Shown one piece after another: positions 53,610 to 61,996 of a stretch of DNA of 64,000 bases. This DNA is from Plantactinospora mayteni (GTDB lineage Bacteria > Actinomycetota > Actinomycetes > Mycobacteriales > Micromonosporaceae): contig NZ_BONX01000001.1 in NCBI RefSeq assembly GCF_016862935.1, forward strand, positions 62,001 through 126,000, written 5' to 3'. The notes beneath the pieces were generated by a model that was not told where the DNA came from, ran no database searches, and saw nothing but the letters and a program-made list of their open reading frames with translations. The position numbers and the translations under genes are program-made. Position 1 is the stretch's first letter. Each line of letters starts with the position of its first letter.

Positions 53610-54848
53610 ATGACTTCGGCGCAACGGATTGAGCTGGCCGTGGCGGGCGCGAGTGGCCGGAGATTCGGCGACCTGGCGACCCGCGCGCCGTGGCCGGTGC
53701 ACGACGAGTTGGAGCGCGCCGCACTCGACCGGGTGCTCAGCTCGGGATCGTGGTCACGGCTGGGCGACGCCGACTGGACAGGCGGCGAGTGCGGGCTCTT
53801 CGAGCGGGAGTTCGCCGGCTACCTCGACGCCGGCAACGCGCTGGCGGTCGCGAACGGCACCCTCGCCATCGAGATCGGCCTGCTGGCCCTCCGGGTACGC
53901 CCCGGCGACGAGGTCATCGTGCAGGCCGGCACGTTCTTCGGATCGGTCACCCCCATCCTGCGGGTGGGCGCCCGGCCGGTCTTCGTCGACCTGGACGAGT
54001 CGACCTGCACCGTGGATCCCGCCGCCGTGGAGGCAGCCGTCGGCCCCCGTACCGTGGCGGTCGTCGCCGTCCACCTCGCCGGCCTGCCGGCCGACCTGGA
54101 CCGCCTCGCCGAGGTGTGCCGGCGGCACTCCCTCGCCCTGCTGGAAGACTGCGCCCAGGCAGTCGGTACCCGCTGGCGGGGGCGGGCGGTCGGCACCGTG
54201 GGAGACGTCGGCGCCTTCAGCCTCCAGCAGGGCAAGGTCCTACAGTCCGGCGAGGGCGGGGTCCTCGTCTGCCGGGACCGGGCCGTCGCCGACCGGGCGT
54301 TCGCCCTGCACCAGGGCTTCACGATGCCCGGCTCGCCGACGCCGGCCAAGCACGAGCCGGCCGCGAACATGCGGCTCTCCTCCTGGCCGGCCGCGATCGC
54401 CAGGTGCCAGCTGACCCGGGTCGAGGAGCAGATCGCACACCGGCTGCGCAACGCGCGCGCCGTGGCCGCACTGCTGCGGCCGGACGATCCGGTGGAACTC
54501 GTCGACGCACACCCGGGCATGAGCAGGTGGAGCCCGTTCAGCATCCCGCTGCGGATCGTGCCGGAACGTGCCGGCGAACTCTCCCAGGAGTTGCTCGTCG
54601 CGGCGCTGCGGGCCGAAGGCGTACCCGCGTTCGAGGGCCACCTCGAGCCGCTGTACGACCGGCCGATCTTCCGGGACAACGACTTCGACGTCCGGGACAC
54701 CGGCTGCCCGGTCACCGATCGGGTCAGCCGGCGACACGTGGCCGTGCTGCAGCAGTTCCTGCTCGGTCCACCGGACTGGATGCCCCGGCTCGTGGAACTG
54801 ATCCGCGACGTGCACGCCGCCGCACCGCAGCTCCGGCACGCCGGATGA
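53610..54848 (+). CDS. DegT/DnrJ/EryC1 aminotransferase, second copy
   Basis: 412 residues. Phosphate loop ANGTLAIEIGL, Asp180 (LLEDCAQA) and Schiff-base Lys209 in FSLQQGKVLQSGEGG. It is closer to the AHBA-synthase and inosose/kanosamine-type group (W-x-G-GE near the N-terminus) than to the first copy. It would aminate a keto sugar, perhaps that made by one of the two Gfo/Idh enzymes. Its stop overlaps the GH3 start (ATGA). Confidence 0.86.
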   Translation: MTSAQRIELAVAGASGRRFGDLATRAPWPVHDELERAALDRVLSSGSWSRLGDADWTGGECGLFEREFAGYLDAGNALAVANGTLAIEIGLLALRVRPGDEVIVQAGTFFGSVTPILRVGARPVFVDLDESTCTVDPAAVEAAVGPRTVAVVAVHLAGLPADLDRLAEVCRRHSLALLEDCAQAVGTRWRGRAVGTVGDVGAFSLQQGKVLQSGEGGVLVCRDRAVADRAFALHQGFTMPGSPTPAKHEPAANMRLSSWPAAIARCQLTRVEEQIAHRLRNARAVAALLRPDDPVELVDAHPGMSRWSPFSIPLRIVPERAGELSQELLVAALRAEGVPAFEGHLEPLYDRPIFRDNDFDVRDTGCPVTDRVSRRHVAVLQQFLLGPPDWMPRLVELIRDVHAAAPQLRHAG

Positions 54849-57718
54849 CCGGGCCGGCGTTCCGCGACCCGGACCTGCCCCTGGAGACCCGGGTGGCCGA
54901 TCTGCTGGGGCGGCTCACCCTGCCGGAGAAGGCCGGCCTGCTGCACCAGTACCAGGGGGCGGTGCCGCGGCTCGGGCTCGACCGGTACCCGACCGGCACC
55001 GAGATCCTGCACGGCGTGGCCTGGCGTGGCGAGGCAACGGCCTTCCCGCAGGCGCTCGGGCTGGCCAGCTCGTGGGATCCGGAGCTGCTGCGGGCCGTCG
55101 GCGCCGCCGTCGGCGACGAGGTGCGCGGACTTCGTCGCAAGCAGCCGGAGCGGGTCAGCCTCAACGTCTGGGGCCCGGTGGTCAACCCGCTCCGCGATCC
55201 GCGCTGGGGCCGCAACGAGGAGGGCTACTCCGAGGATCCGTGGCTGACCGGGACGCTGGCCACGGCGTACACCGCCGGCCTCAGCGGGGATCACCCCCGT
55301 TTCCTGCGGACCGCACCGACGCTCAAGCACTTCCTCGGCTACAACAACGAGGACGGGCGCGGCGAGACCTCCGCCGGTCTCGCGCCCCGGGTCCGGTACG
55401 AGTACGAGTACCCCGCCTTCCGCGCCCCGATCGAGGCCGACGTGGTGGTCGGCCTGATGTGCTCGTACAACCGGATCAACGGACGGCCGGCGCACGTGAG
55501 TCCACTCGTCAACGCGGAGGTACGCCGCTGGAGCAAGCGGGAGCTGCTGGTCGTCAGCGACGCGGAAGCGGTCTCCGGCATGACGAAGTGGCAGCACTAC
55601 TTCGACGACCACCTCGTCGGTCTCGCGACCGCGCTGCGCGGCGGCATCGACTGCTTCACCGAGGACGACCGGGACTCCGAGCCGACCGTCGCCCGCGTGA
55701 CGGAGGCCCTGTCCCGAGGGCTCATCAGCGAGTCCGATGTGGATACGGCGGTACGTCGTTCGCTGGCCGTACGGTTCCGGCTCGGCGAGTTCGACCCGCC
55801 CGAGGGCAACCCGTACGCCGCCATCACCCCGGACGTCGTCAACTGTGCGGCGCACCAGCGCCTGGCTCGGCGGGCGGCGCGCGGCGCGATGGTACTGCTG
55901 GCCAACGACGGGACGCTCCCGCTGCCGGATCCACCCGGCCGGGTCGCGGTCGTCGGCCCCCTGGCGGACGTGGTCTACGACGACTGGTTCAGCGGCACCA
56001 AGCCGTACGCGGTGACGGCGTACGGCGGCCTGGCCGGCCGGCTGGGCGCGGACGCGGTGGAGTTCCGGCAGGGCGTCGACCGGATCGTCCTGGGCGGGCC
56101 GTACGGCCCGGTAGCCGCCACCGACGACCCGGCGGGCGGGCCGGTGCGCGTCGACGGGGCGGCGTCCGAGGCAGCGACCTGGATCGACGTCTTCGACTGG
56201 GGCTACGGCGTCGTCGCGCTGCGGACCGCGGCGAACAACAAATACATCAGCGTCGACGAGGACCGAACCCTCGTCAACACCATGGACGTACCGTGGGGCT
56301 GGTTTCTGCGTGAGACCTTCCGGCTCCTCGACCACGGGCCCGGTCGGGTGGTGATCCAGCACGTCCACTCCGGACGGTACGTGGCCACCGACGACACCGG
56401 CGTCCTGCGGGCCAACCGGACGGACGCCCGCGACGCGTCGGTTTTCGACCTGCACGCCGTCGTGGACGGCGCGCGGGACGCGGCCGAGGCCGCGGGCGGC
56501 GCCGACGTGGCCGTGGTCGTGGTGGGCAACCACCCGTTGATCAACGGGCGAGAGTCGCAGGATCGGCCGGGTCTCGCGCTGCCACCTGCCCAGGAGGCTC
56601 TGGTGCGGGCGGTGTACGCCGCCAACCCCCGCACCGTCCTCGTCGTGACCAGCAGCTACCCGTACGCGATGGAGTGGGTCGGCGACCACACGGCCGCCGT
56701 GCTCTGGTCGGCACACTGCGGCCAGGAGTACGGCAACGCGCTGACGGACGTCCTGCTCGGCGGGACGCCGGACGGCGCCGCCGTCGACGTGACCGGGCGG
56801 CTGACGCAGACCTGGTATCGCGCCGAAGAAGACCTGCCCGACATCCTCGACTACGACATCATCGCCCGCGACGCCACGTACCGGTACCACCGGGGCAGTC
56901 CGCTCTACCCGTTCGGGTTCGGCCTCAGCTACACCACCTTCGCCTACACCGACCTGCGCCTGTCGGCCGGCGCGATCGAGGCGACCGGAGACGTGCAGGT
57001 CACCGCGCGGGTGGCGAACACCGGGGACCGGCCCGGCACCGAGGTGGTCCAGCTCTACGTCCGGCAGGAGGGGTCACAAGCCAAGCGACCGCTGCGGCAG
57101 CTGCACGGCTTCGCGCGGGTCACCCTCGCACCCGGCGAGAGTCAGGACGTCGGCTTCACGCTGCACGGGGCGGACCTGGCGTACTGGGACGTGCGCCGCG
57201 CCGAGCCCGTCGTCGAGTCGGGCACCTACCGCGTGCTGGTCGGTCGGTCCAGCGCCGCGACCGAGCTGAGCGCGGTTTTCACCGTACGGGGACGGGAGAT
57301 CGGGCCCCGGGACCCGCTGCGCGCACCGTTCGAGGCGGCCAACCACGACGAGTACCGGGACACGGTCCTGACGCACGAGGAGCCGGACGGCGCCGACGCC
57401 GTCAGCGGGACCGCGCCCGGCGCGTGGACCTGTTTCCGGGCGGTGGACTTCGGAGTAGGCGCCGTCGGCACGGTGACCGCCCGCCTCAGCGCCCTGCGCC
57501 CGGAGGCGGCCGGCGGCCATCTGACGCTCCGGTTGGACGACCCGTCGACCGGCCCGGTCATCGGCCGGTTGCCGGTTCCCGGCCCGGGCGGCCGGGGCGA
57601 CTGGCACACCGTCTCCGCCACGCTGACCGGCGCGGACGGTGTCCGCACGCTGTATCTGGTCTTCGACGCGGCAGGCAGCGCGGTGAGCCGGCTGACCTTC
57701 GGCACCGGTGCGGGGTGA
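54845..57718 (+). CDS. GH3 glycoside hydrolase with inserted trefoil-like domain, third copy
   Basis: 957 residues from the overlapping ATG, no signal peptide. GH3 motifs are intact: GTEILHG, RDPRWGRNEEGYSEDP, KHFLGYN (161-167) and nucleophile Asp239 (VVSDAEAV). The insert (WIDVFDWGYGVVALRT, GWFLRETFRLLD, GRYVATDDTGVL) occupies about residues 405-530. Domain 2 resumes at VAVVVVGNHPLINGRE; an FnIII-like domain and a CBM6-like C-terminus follow. An active cytoplasmic exo-glycosidase is likely. Convergent with the GHMP kinase gene 26 bp later. Confidence 0.87.
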   Translation: MTGPAFRDPDLPLETRVADLLGRLTLPEKAGLLHQYQGAVPRLGLDRYPTGTEILHGVAWRGEATAFPQALGLASSWDPELLRAVGAAVGDEVRGLRRKQPERVSLNVWGPVVNPLRDPRWGRNEEGYSEDPWLTGTLATAYTAGLSGDHPRFLRTAPTLKHFLGYNNEDGRGETSAGLAPRVRYEYEYPAFRAPIEADVVVGLMCSYNRINGRPAHVSPLVNAEVRRWSKRELLVVSDAEAVSGMTKWQHYFDDHLVGLATALRGGIDCFTEDDRDSEPTVARVTEALSRGLISESDVDTAVRRSLAVRFRLGEFDPPEGNPYAAITPDVVNCAAHQRLARRAARGAMVLLANDGTLPLPDPPGRVAVVGPLADVVYDDWFSGTKPYAVTAYGGLAGRLGADAVEFRQGVDRIVLGGPYGPVAATDDPAGGPVRVDGAASEAATWIDVFDWGYGVVALRTAANNKYISVDEDRTLVNTMDVPWGWFLRETFRLLDHGPGRVVIQHVHSGRYVATDDTGVLRANRTDARDASVFDLHAVVDGARDAAEAAGGADVAVVVVGNHPLINGRESQDRPGLALPPAQEALVRAVYAANPRTVLVVTSSYPYAMEWVGDHTAAVLWSAHCGQEYGNALTDVLLGGTPDGAAVDVTGRLTQTWYRAEEDLPDILDYDIIARDATYRYHRGSPLYPFGFGLSYTTFAYTDLRLSAGAIEATGDVQVTARVANTGDRPGTEVVQLYVRQEGSQAKRPLRQLHGFARVTLAPGESQDVGFTLHGADLAYWDVRRAEPVVESGTYRVLVGRSSAATELSAVFTVRGREIGPRDPLRAPFEAANHDEYRDTVLTHEEPDGADAVSGTAPGAWTCFRAVDFGVGAVGTVTARLSALRPEAAGGHLTLRLDDPSTGPVIGRLPVPGPGGRGDWHTVSATLTGADGVRTLYLVFDAAGSAVSRLTFGTGAG

Positions 57719-57744
57719 GCGTGGGCAGCGGCGCCCGCACGGTG

Positions 57745-58782
57745 TCAGGCCGGCAGGGCGGTGGCCTTCGATCCCGCTTCGTCCAGCGCGAAGCGCAGCT
57801 CCGTGACGCCTCGCCGCGCCATCGCCGCGCGCACCCCGGCCGTTGCGGCGTCCGGGACGCTGACCAGGAGGAATCCGCCGCCACCGCCGCCGAGCAACTT
57901 GCCGCCGTCGGCGCCGGCGGCGCGGGCGGACTCGTACAGCTCGTCGATCGCCGGTGTGCTGACGCTGGGGCTGAGGCGCCGCTTGAGCTCCCAGTGGCGG
58001 TGCAGCATCGGCCCGATCTCGCCGACCCGATCGGCCCGGACCGCCCGTGCCATCTCGTGGGCCAGGTCGTGGATCTCGCACAGCGCCCCGACCGTCGACT
58101 CGTCGCCACGGACTGTGCGCAGATGCTGGGCGGCGAGGACCGTGCCGGCGTCCCGGCTGACCCCGGTGTAGAACAGCAGCAGATTGTCGCTCAGATAACG
58201 GCGCAGGACCGGGCCGGCCGGCAGGTCGTCCACCTCGACGGCGAGATCTCGGTCGATGTGCAGCGCCCGGATGCCGCCGTACGACGCCATGTAGTGGTCG
58301 TGCTTGCCGACCGGCCGGCCCAGGTCGGCCATCTCCACCGCGCTGGCCTCCTCGGCCAACTCCCGGGGGTCGACCTTCCCGGGCGGTCGCAGCGCGTGCA
58401 GCAGCGCGACGGTGAAGGCCGCGGAGCCGCCGAGCCCGGTGCCACTCGGCGCGTCGCTGAACGACGCCAGCTGGGCCGCCGGCACCGGGCCGCTGCGCCG
58501 GAAGGCGGCCCGGGCGAAGTCGTTCGTCAGCGCGGTGACGTGGTCGACCCGCTCGTCCCGCTCCCACCGCGCGTACACCCGGCCGTCGAAACTGCGCGGA
58601 AACACCGTCACCGCCACGTACCGGTTGATGGCCAGGCTGACCACGAGCCCGCCCTGCCGCCGCGCGTAGCTCGGCAGATCTGTCCCCCCGCCGGCGAGCG
58701 ACACCCGCAGCGGAGCGCGGGCGAGCGACACCCGCAGCGGAGCGCGGGCGAGCCTGATCGACTCCTCCTGCTGACGACGCAT
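57745..58782 (-). CDS. GHMP kinase, heptose-7-phosphate kinase-like (HddA/LmbP type)
   Basis: 345 residues from the ATG at 58782; the frame is open to 58863. Motif 1 RAPLRVSLAGGGTDLPSY, motif 2 PSGTGLGGSAAFTVALLHAL and motif 3 GGKLLGGGGGGFLL are those of D-glycero-D-manno-heptose 7-phosphate kinases, which phosphorylate C1. The motif-1 segment is duplicated exactly (residues 13-30). Divergent from the GmhA-like gene; with the next two genes it forms a higher-sugar module as in the lincomycin octose pathway (LmbP, LmbN, LmbK). Confidence 0.86.
   Translation of the reverse strand: MRRQQEESIRLARAPLRVSLARAPLRVSLAGGGTDLPSYARRQGGLVVSLAINRYVAVTVFPRSFDGRVYARWERDERVDHVTALTNDFARAAFRRSGPVPAAQLASFSDAPSGTGLGGSAAFTVALLHALRPPGKVDPRELAEEASAVEMADLGRPVGKHDHYMASYGGIRALHIDRDLAVEVDDLPAGPVLRRYLSDNLLLFYTGVSRDAGTVLAAQHLRTVRGDESTVGALCEIHDLAHEMARAVRADRVGEIGPMLHRHWELKRRLSPSVSTPAIDELYESARAAGADGGKLLGGGGGGFLLVSVPDAATAGVRAAMARRGVTELRFALDEAGSKATALPA
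58694..58747. repeat. Exact 27-bp tandem duplication inside the GHMP kinase gene
   Basis: Units at 58694-58720 and 58721-58747 are identical and in frame, repeating nine residues (RAPLRVSLA) of conserved motif 1. Six further bases of a third copy follow (GCGAGC). Perfect identity indicates a recent event. Confidence 0.95.
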
Positions 58783-58820
58783 AGCGGCCACCCTAGCGCC
58801 GCCCACAGAAGGGATCTGCG

Positions 58821-59471
58821 GTGAATCGGCTTGATCGACGTCAATCCGTCGCGCCCGGGACATCGGGTTCGGCAGACCCGACCGTCTCGCACCGTGCGCG
58901 CACGGCCGCCGACAACTACCTCGGCGAGTTGCGCAAGTCCGTCGATCAGGTGGACCGCGAGCGGCTGTCGGCGGTTCTGTGCACGCTCGTCGGCGCCCTG
59001 GAGAGCGGACGGCGGGTGCTCGTCGCGGGCAACGGCGGCAGCGCGACCACGGCCAGCCACATGTCCGCCGACCTCACCGCCGCGATGGCACACAGTGGCC
59101 GTCCGGCCGGCACGGTGGTGTCTCTTGTGGACAACCTGGCCCGGCTCACCGCGATCGCCAATGACGTGTCCTATGAGGATGTGTTCGCGACGCAGGTCGC
59201 CGCGCTCGGCGCGCCCGGGGACGTGCTCCTGGCGATAAGCGTGAGCGGGCGGTCGGCCAACGTCCTGGCCGCGGCCCGACGCGCACGCGACCTCGACATG
59301 ACCGTCCTGGCACTGGTCGGTCAGCCGAGTCCACTGTCGACCGCCAGCGACCACTTCGTTCTGCTCGGCCAGGGTGACTACGGGCTCAGCGAGGACCTGC
59401 ACCTGACCGTCGGCCATATCGCGGTGCGGATGCTACGCCGGGTCGACGCACACGTCGTCGCCGATGCATGA
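58821..59471 (+). CDS. gmhA: Phosphoheptose isomerase-like SIS protein (GmhA/LmbN type)
   Basis: 216 residues. SIS fold with VLVAGNGGSATTASHMSADL (substrate phosphate loop and His80), VSLVDNLARLTAIANDVSYEDVF typical of GmhA, ISVSGRSANVL and the C-terminal SEDLHLTVGHI with its metal/catalytic His. GmhA converts sedoheptulose 7-phosphate to D-glycero-D-manno-heptose 7-phosphate; the LmbN relative acts on an octulose. GTG start with AAGGGA upstream. Overlaps the phosphatase gene by eight bases. Confidence 0.88.
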   Translation: MNRLDRRQSVAPGTSGSADPTVSHRARTAADNYLGELRKSVDQVDRERLSAVLCTLVGALESGRRVLVAGNGGSATTASHMSADLTAAMAHSGRPAGTVVSLVDNLARLTAIANDVSYEDVFATQVAALGAPGDVLLAISVSGRSANVLAAARRARDLDMTVLALVGQPSPLSTASDHFVLLGQGDYGLSEDLHLTVGHIAVRMLRRVDAHVVADA

Positions 59472-60039
59472 CGCACTCGGCGGACTGAAGCTGGTGATCC
59501 TCGACCGCGACGGCGTCCTGAACGAGAACCGGGAGGACTACGTCACCCGGATCGAGGACTTCGTCTGGACGGCCGGCGCACCGGCGGCGTGTGCGCGGAT
59601 CAGCGCGGCCGGCCTCGCCCTCGCGGTGGTGACCAACCAGTCCGCAGTGGGTCGTGGCCTCCTGCCCGAGGCGACCCTCGACGCCATCCACGCCCGGCTG
59701 GCCGACGGCCTCGCCGCGCTCGGCGTACCCCGACCACTCATCCTGCACTGCCCGCACCTGCCGGCGGACGGGTGCGAATGCCGCAAGCCCAGACCCGGCC
59801 TGGTACGGGCGGCGCTGCGACACCTCGGCGTCGCGCCGGGCGAGGCGCTGCTGGTCGGCGACCACGAGTCCGACCTCGCCGCCGCCGCTGCGGCGGGATG
59901 CTGGTCACTGCACGTACGCTCCGGACGGGGAGCGCCGCCCACCCGGCCACCCCGCGGATACCTCGGCAGTGTCCGGGACCTCCCGGCCGTGGCCGACCTG
60001 CTGACCGCGCTGCGCGGCGCGCACGGACGCGGCGGATGA
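59464..60039 (+). CDS. gmhB: D-glycero-manno-heptose-1,7-bisphosphate phosphatase-like HAD (GmhB/LmbK type)
   Basis: 191 residues. Nucleophile pair Asp14/Asp16 in ILDRDGVLN, Thr-Asn in VVTNQSAVGRG, the GmhB zinc loop C96-x-H98-x5-C104-x-C106 (CPHLPADGCECRKP) and LVGDHESDLAAA. It removes the 7-phosphate from the bisphosphate made by the kinase. Its ATGA overlap links it to the FAD enzyme gene. No nucleotidyltransferase for activation is found nearby. Confidence 0.9.
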   Translation: MHDALGGLKLVILDRDGVLNENREDYVTRIEDFVWTAGAPAACARISAAGLALAVVTNQSAVGRGLLPEATLDAIHARLADGLAALGVPRPLILHCPHLPADGCECRKPRPGLVRAALRHLGVAPGEALLVGDHESDLAAAAAAGCWSLHVRSGRGAPPTRPPRGYLGSVRDLPAVADLLTALRGAHGRGG

Positions 60040-61085
60040 GCCGGCCGGAGCGGGACCGGGTGACCGTGGTCGGCGGCGGGCTGTTCGGAGTGACCGCGGC
60101 GCGGGCGCTCGCCCGGGCCGGCTGGTCGGTCACCCTCGTGGAGCAGGCGCCGGACCTGCTCGACGGCGCCAGCGGCACCAACCAGTACCGGCTGCACAAG
60201 GGCTTCCACTATCCGCGCAGCCCGGAGACCGCAGCCGCCTGTCTCGCGGCCGAACGCGACTTCCGGCGGCTGTTCGGCGACGCGATCATCGACCACCACG
60301 CGCACTACTACGCGGTGGCCAACAGCCGGACCCGGTTGACCGCAGCGGAATACCTGCGGGCCGTGACGGCCATGGGACTGACGTGGCGCCACGACTTCGC
60401 GCCCGTCCTGCGCCCCGACGCCGTCCAGAGCTGCGTACGGGTGGCGGAGGGGGCGATCGATCTGCCACGCCTGCGCCACAGATGCTGGGCGCTGCTGAGA
60501 GACAGCGGCGTGCGGACGCGCACCGGAACCCACTTCGAGTGGTCCTCGGTGGGTGGGAACGAGCGGGTGGTGCTGGCCGGCTACTCCGCCAACAACACCC
60601 TCCTCGCCGAGGCGGGCTTCGTCGGCCGGCCCTACCGCTACCAGTTGGCCGAACTGCTCTGCGTCCAGCTACCGGAGGCGTACCAGGGGGTGAGCTGTCT
60701 GGTGATGGACGGGAACTTCCCGTCCCTCGATCCCTGCGGGCGCAGCGGTCATCACGTCATCGGACACGTCACCGAAATGCACCATACGGAGGAGACTGCG
60801 GTCGTCTGCTCGCTGTCCAACACCGACGCGCACCGCCGGTCGACGGCCGCCGGCACGCTGCGCCGGCTGGTGGAGACCGGCCGGGAGTTCCTGATCGGAT
60901 TCGACCAGGCGCGTCTGGTGCGATCCCGGCTCGTGGTACGCACGACGCTGCCCGGCGTGGCCCGGACCGACACCCGGCCGACGCTGGTCGAGCGGCACGA
61001 CTCGCAGGTCTTCAGCATCTTCTCGGGCAAGCTCACGACCTGTGTCACCGCAGCCGACGAGCTTGTGGAGCTGATGTCGCGATGA
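60036..61085 (+). CDS. FAD-dependent oxidoreductase (DadA/glycine-oxidase-like)
   Basis: 349 residues from the overlapping ATG. N-terminal dinucleotide motif VTVVGGGLFGVTAARALARAG with the acidic ribose-binding end (LVEQ), then HKGFHYPRSPETA, a pattern seen in sugar-linked FAD oxidoreductases. The C-terminus has FSIFSGKLTTCVTAADEL. It may oxidise an amine or alcohol of the higher sugar. Two of the three standard DAO motifs are clear; the substrate is unknown. Confidence 0.82.
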   Translation: MSRPERDRVTVVGGGLFGVTAARALARAGWSVTLVEQAPDLLDGASGTNQYRLHKGFHYPRSPETAAACLAAERDFRRLFGDAIIDHHAHYYAVANSRTRLTAAEYLRAVTAMGLTWRHDFAPVLRPDAVQSCVRVAEGAIDLPRLRHRCWALLRDSGVRTRTGTHFEWSSVGGNERVVLAGYSANNTLLAEAGFVGRPYRYQLAELLCVQLPEAYQGVSCLVMDGNFPSLDPCGRSGHHVIGHVTEMHHTEETAVVCSLSNTDAHRRSTAAGTLRRLVETGREFLIGFDQARLVRSRLVVRTTLPGVARTDTRPTLVERHDSQVFSIFSGKLTTCVTAADELVELMSR

Positions 61086-61996
61086 AGGTGGGGCTGGTGG
61101 GAGTCGGCCGGTGGGGCCGGAAGCTGCTGAGGGTGCTGTCGGAGCTGGAGGGGATCACGCCGGTGTCCGTGACCCGCGACGGCCGGGACGCCACGGTCAG
61201 CCTGGCCGAGGTGCTCGGTGACACCGGGATCGGGGCGGTGGTGGTCGCCACGCCGACCGCGACGCACCAGGAGGTGGTCGGCCGGTGCCTGGCGGCGGGT
61301 AAGCACGTCCTCGCCGAGAAGCCGCTGTGCACGTCCACCCGCGCCGCGCGAGAGCTGGCGCGGACGGCGCACGCTCGCGCGCTCGTCCTGCGTACCGGGC
61401 ATACGTTCCTGCACCACCCCGCCTTCGCCGCCCTGACGGCGGAGGTGGCGACACAGTCGCCGACGTCGATCCGGGCGAGCTGGCGGCGGCCGGTGCCGCT
61501 GGATCACGACCCGGGTTGGGAGCTGTTGCCGCACCCGGTGAGCATCGTCCACCGGCTCGCGGGCGGCCCGCCGGAGGTGGTGCGGCCCCGGCCGTGGACG
61601 GACGGTCACCGAGCCGAGCTGCGGTGGGAGACCGGGTTGTGCGCCACGGTGCAGGCGAGCAGGCTCGGTGTCCCACGGTGGGTGGTCGAGATCGACACTC
61701 GATCCGGAGCCCGGTTCGAGTGGACGGCGGAGTCGTTACGGCGCCGTACCGGCGCTGGCTGGCAGACCGTGCCGCACGGGACGGACGAGGCCCTGCGACG
61801 GGAACTGTCCGAGTTCGTCCGGGCGGTACGAGCCGGCGATCGCACCGACGTGGTGCCGGGCGCGGACGTGGTGGCCACCGTCGAGGCCGTTGTCGCTCCC
61901 GGTCGCCGTGCGGCGCCGGTGGCAGGTCTCCCGATCGGGACTGGGCGGGGCCCGCGCGGACCCCGCCCGGCCACTACTCGAACAATGAGAGGGTGA
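61082..61996 (+). CDS. Gfo/Idh/MocA-family oxidoreductase, second copy
   Basis: 304 residues from the ATG overlapping the FAD gene stop. Rossmann MKVGLVGVGRWGRKLLRVL, AVVVATPTATH and EKP (HVLAEKPLC) are intact; the C-terminal domain is shorter than in the first copy (354 residues). Last gene of the + strand unit. The final 15-20 codons run through a strong hairpin that probably serves the convergent gene, so the C-terminal tail is unlikely to be functionally important. Confidence 0.86.
   Translation: MKVGLVGVGRWGRKLLRVLSELEGITPVSVTRDGRDATVSLAEVLGDTGIGAVVVATPTATHQEVVGRCLAAGKHVLAEKPLCTSTRAARELARTAHARALVLRTGHTFLHHPAFAALTAEVATQSPTSIRASWRRPVPLDHDPGWELLPHPVSIVHRLAGGPPEVVRPRPWTDGHRAELRWETGLCATVQASRLGVPRWVVEIDTRSGARFEWTAESLRRRTGAGWQTVPHGTDEALRRELSEFVRAVRAGDRTDVVPGADVVATVEAVVAPGRRAAPVAGLPIGTGRGPRGPRPATTRTMRG
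61943..61968. terminator. Hairpin terminator for the convergent secreted-protein gene
   Basis: Perfect eight-base stem GGGCGGGG / CCCCGCCC (61943-61950 with 61961-61968) and a ten-base loop. It starts six bases beyond the stop of the - strand gene at 61974. It lies inside the 3' end of the + strand oxidoreductase gene. No U-tract follows, as is common in GC-rich actinomycetes. Confidence 0.6.

Noticed and set aside
53690-57718. 1342-codon + strand frame joining DegT region and GH3
   Set aside because: The first 385 codons are a shadow of the DegT gene; GH3 starts at the ATGA overlap 54845.
57719-57744. Possible hairpin between convergent GH3 and GHMP kinase genes
   Set aside because: Stem is short and mismatched; not convincing as a terminator.
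32410-61996. NRPS, PKS or peptide-ligase gene expected for a peptidyl nucleoside
   Set aside because: Searched by eye for adenylation, ketosynthase and ATP-grasp motifs; none seen.
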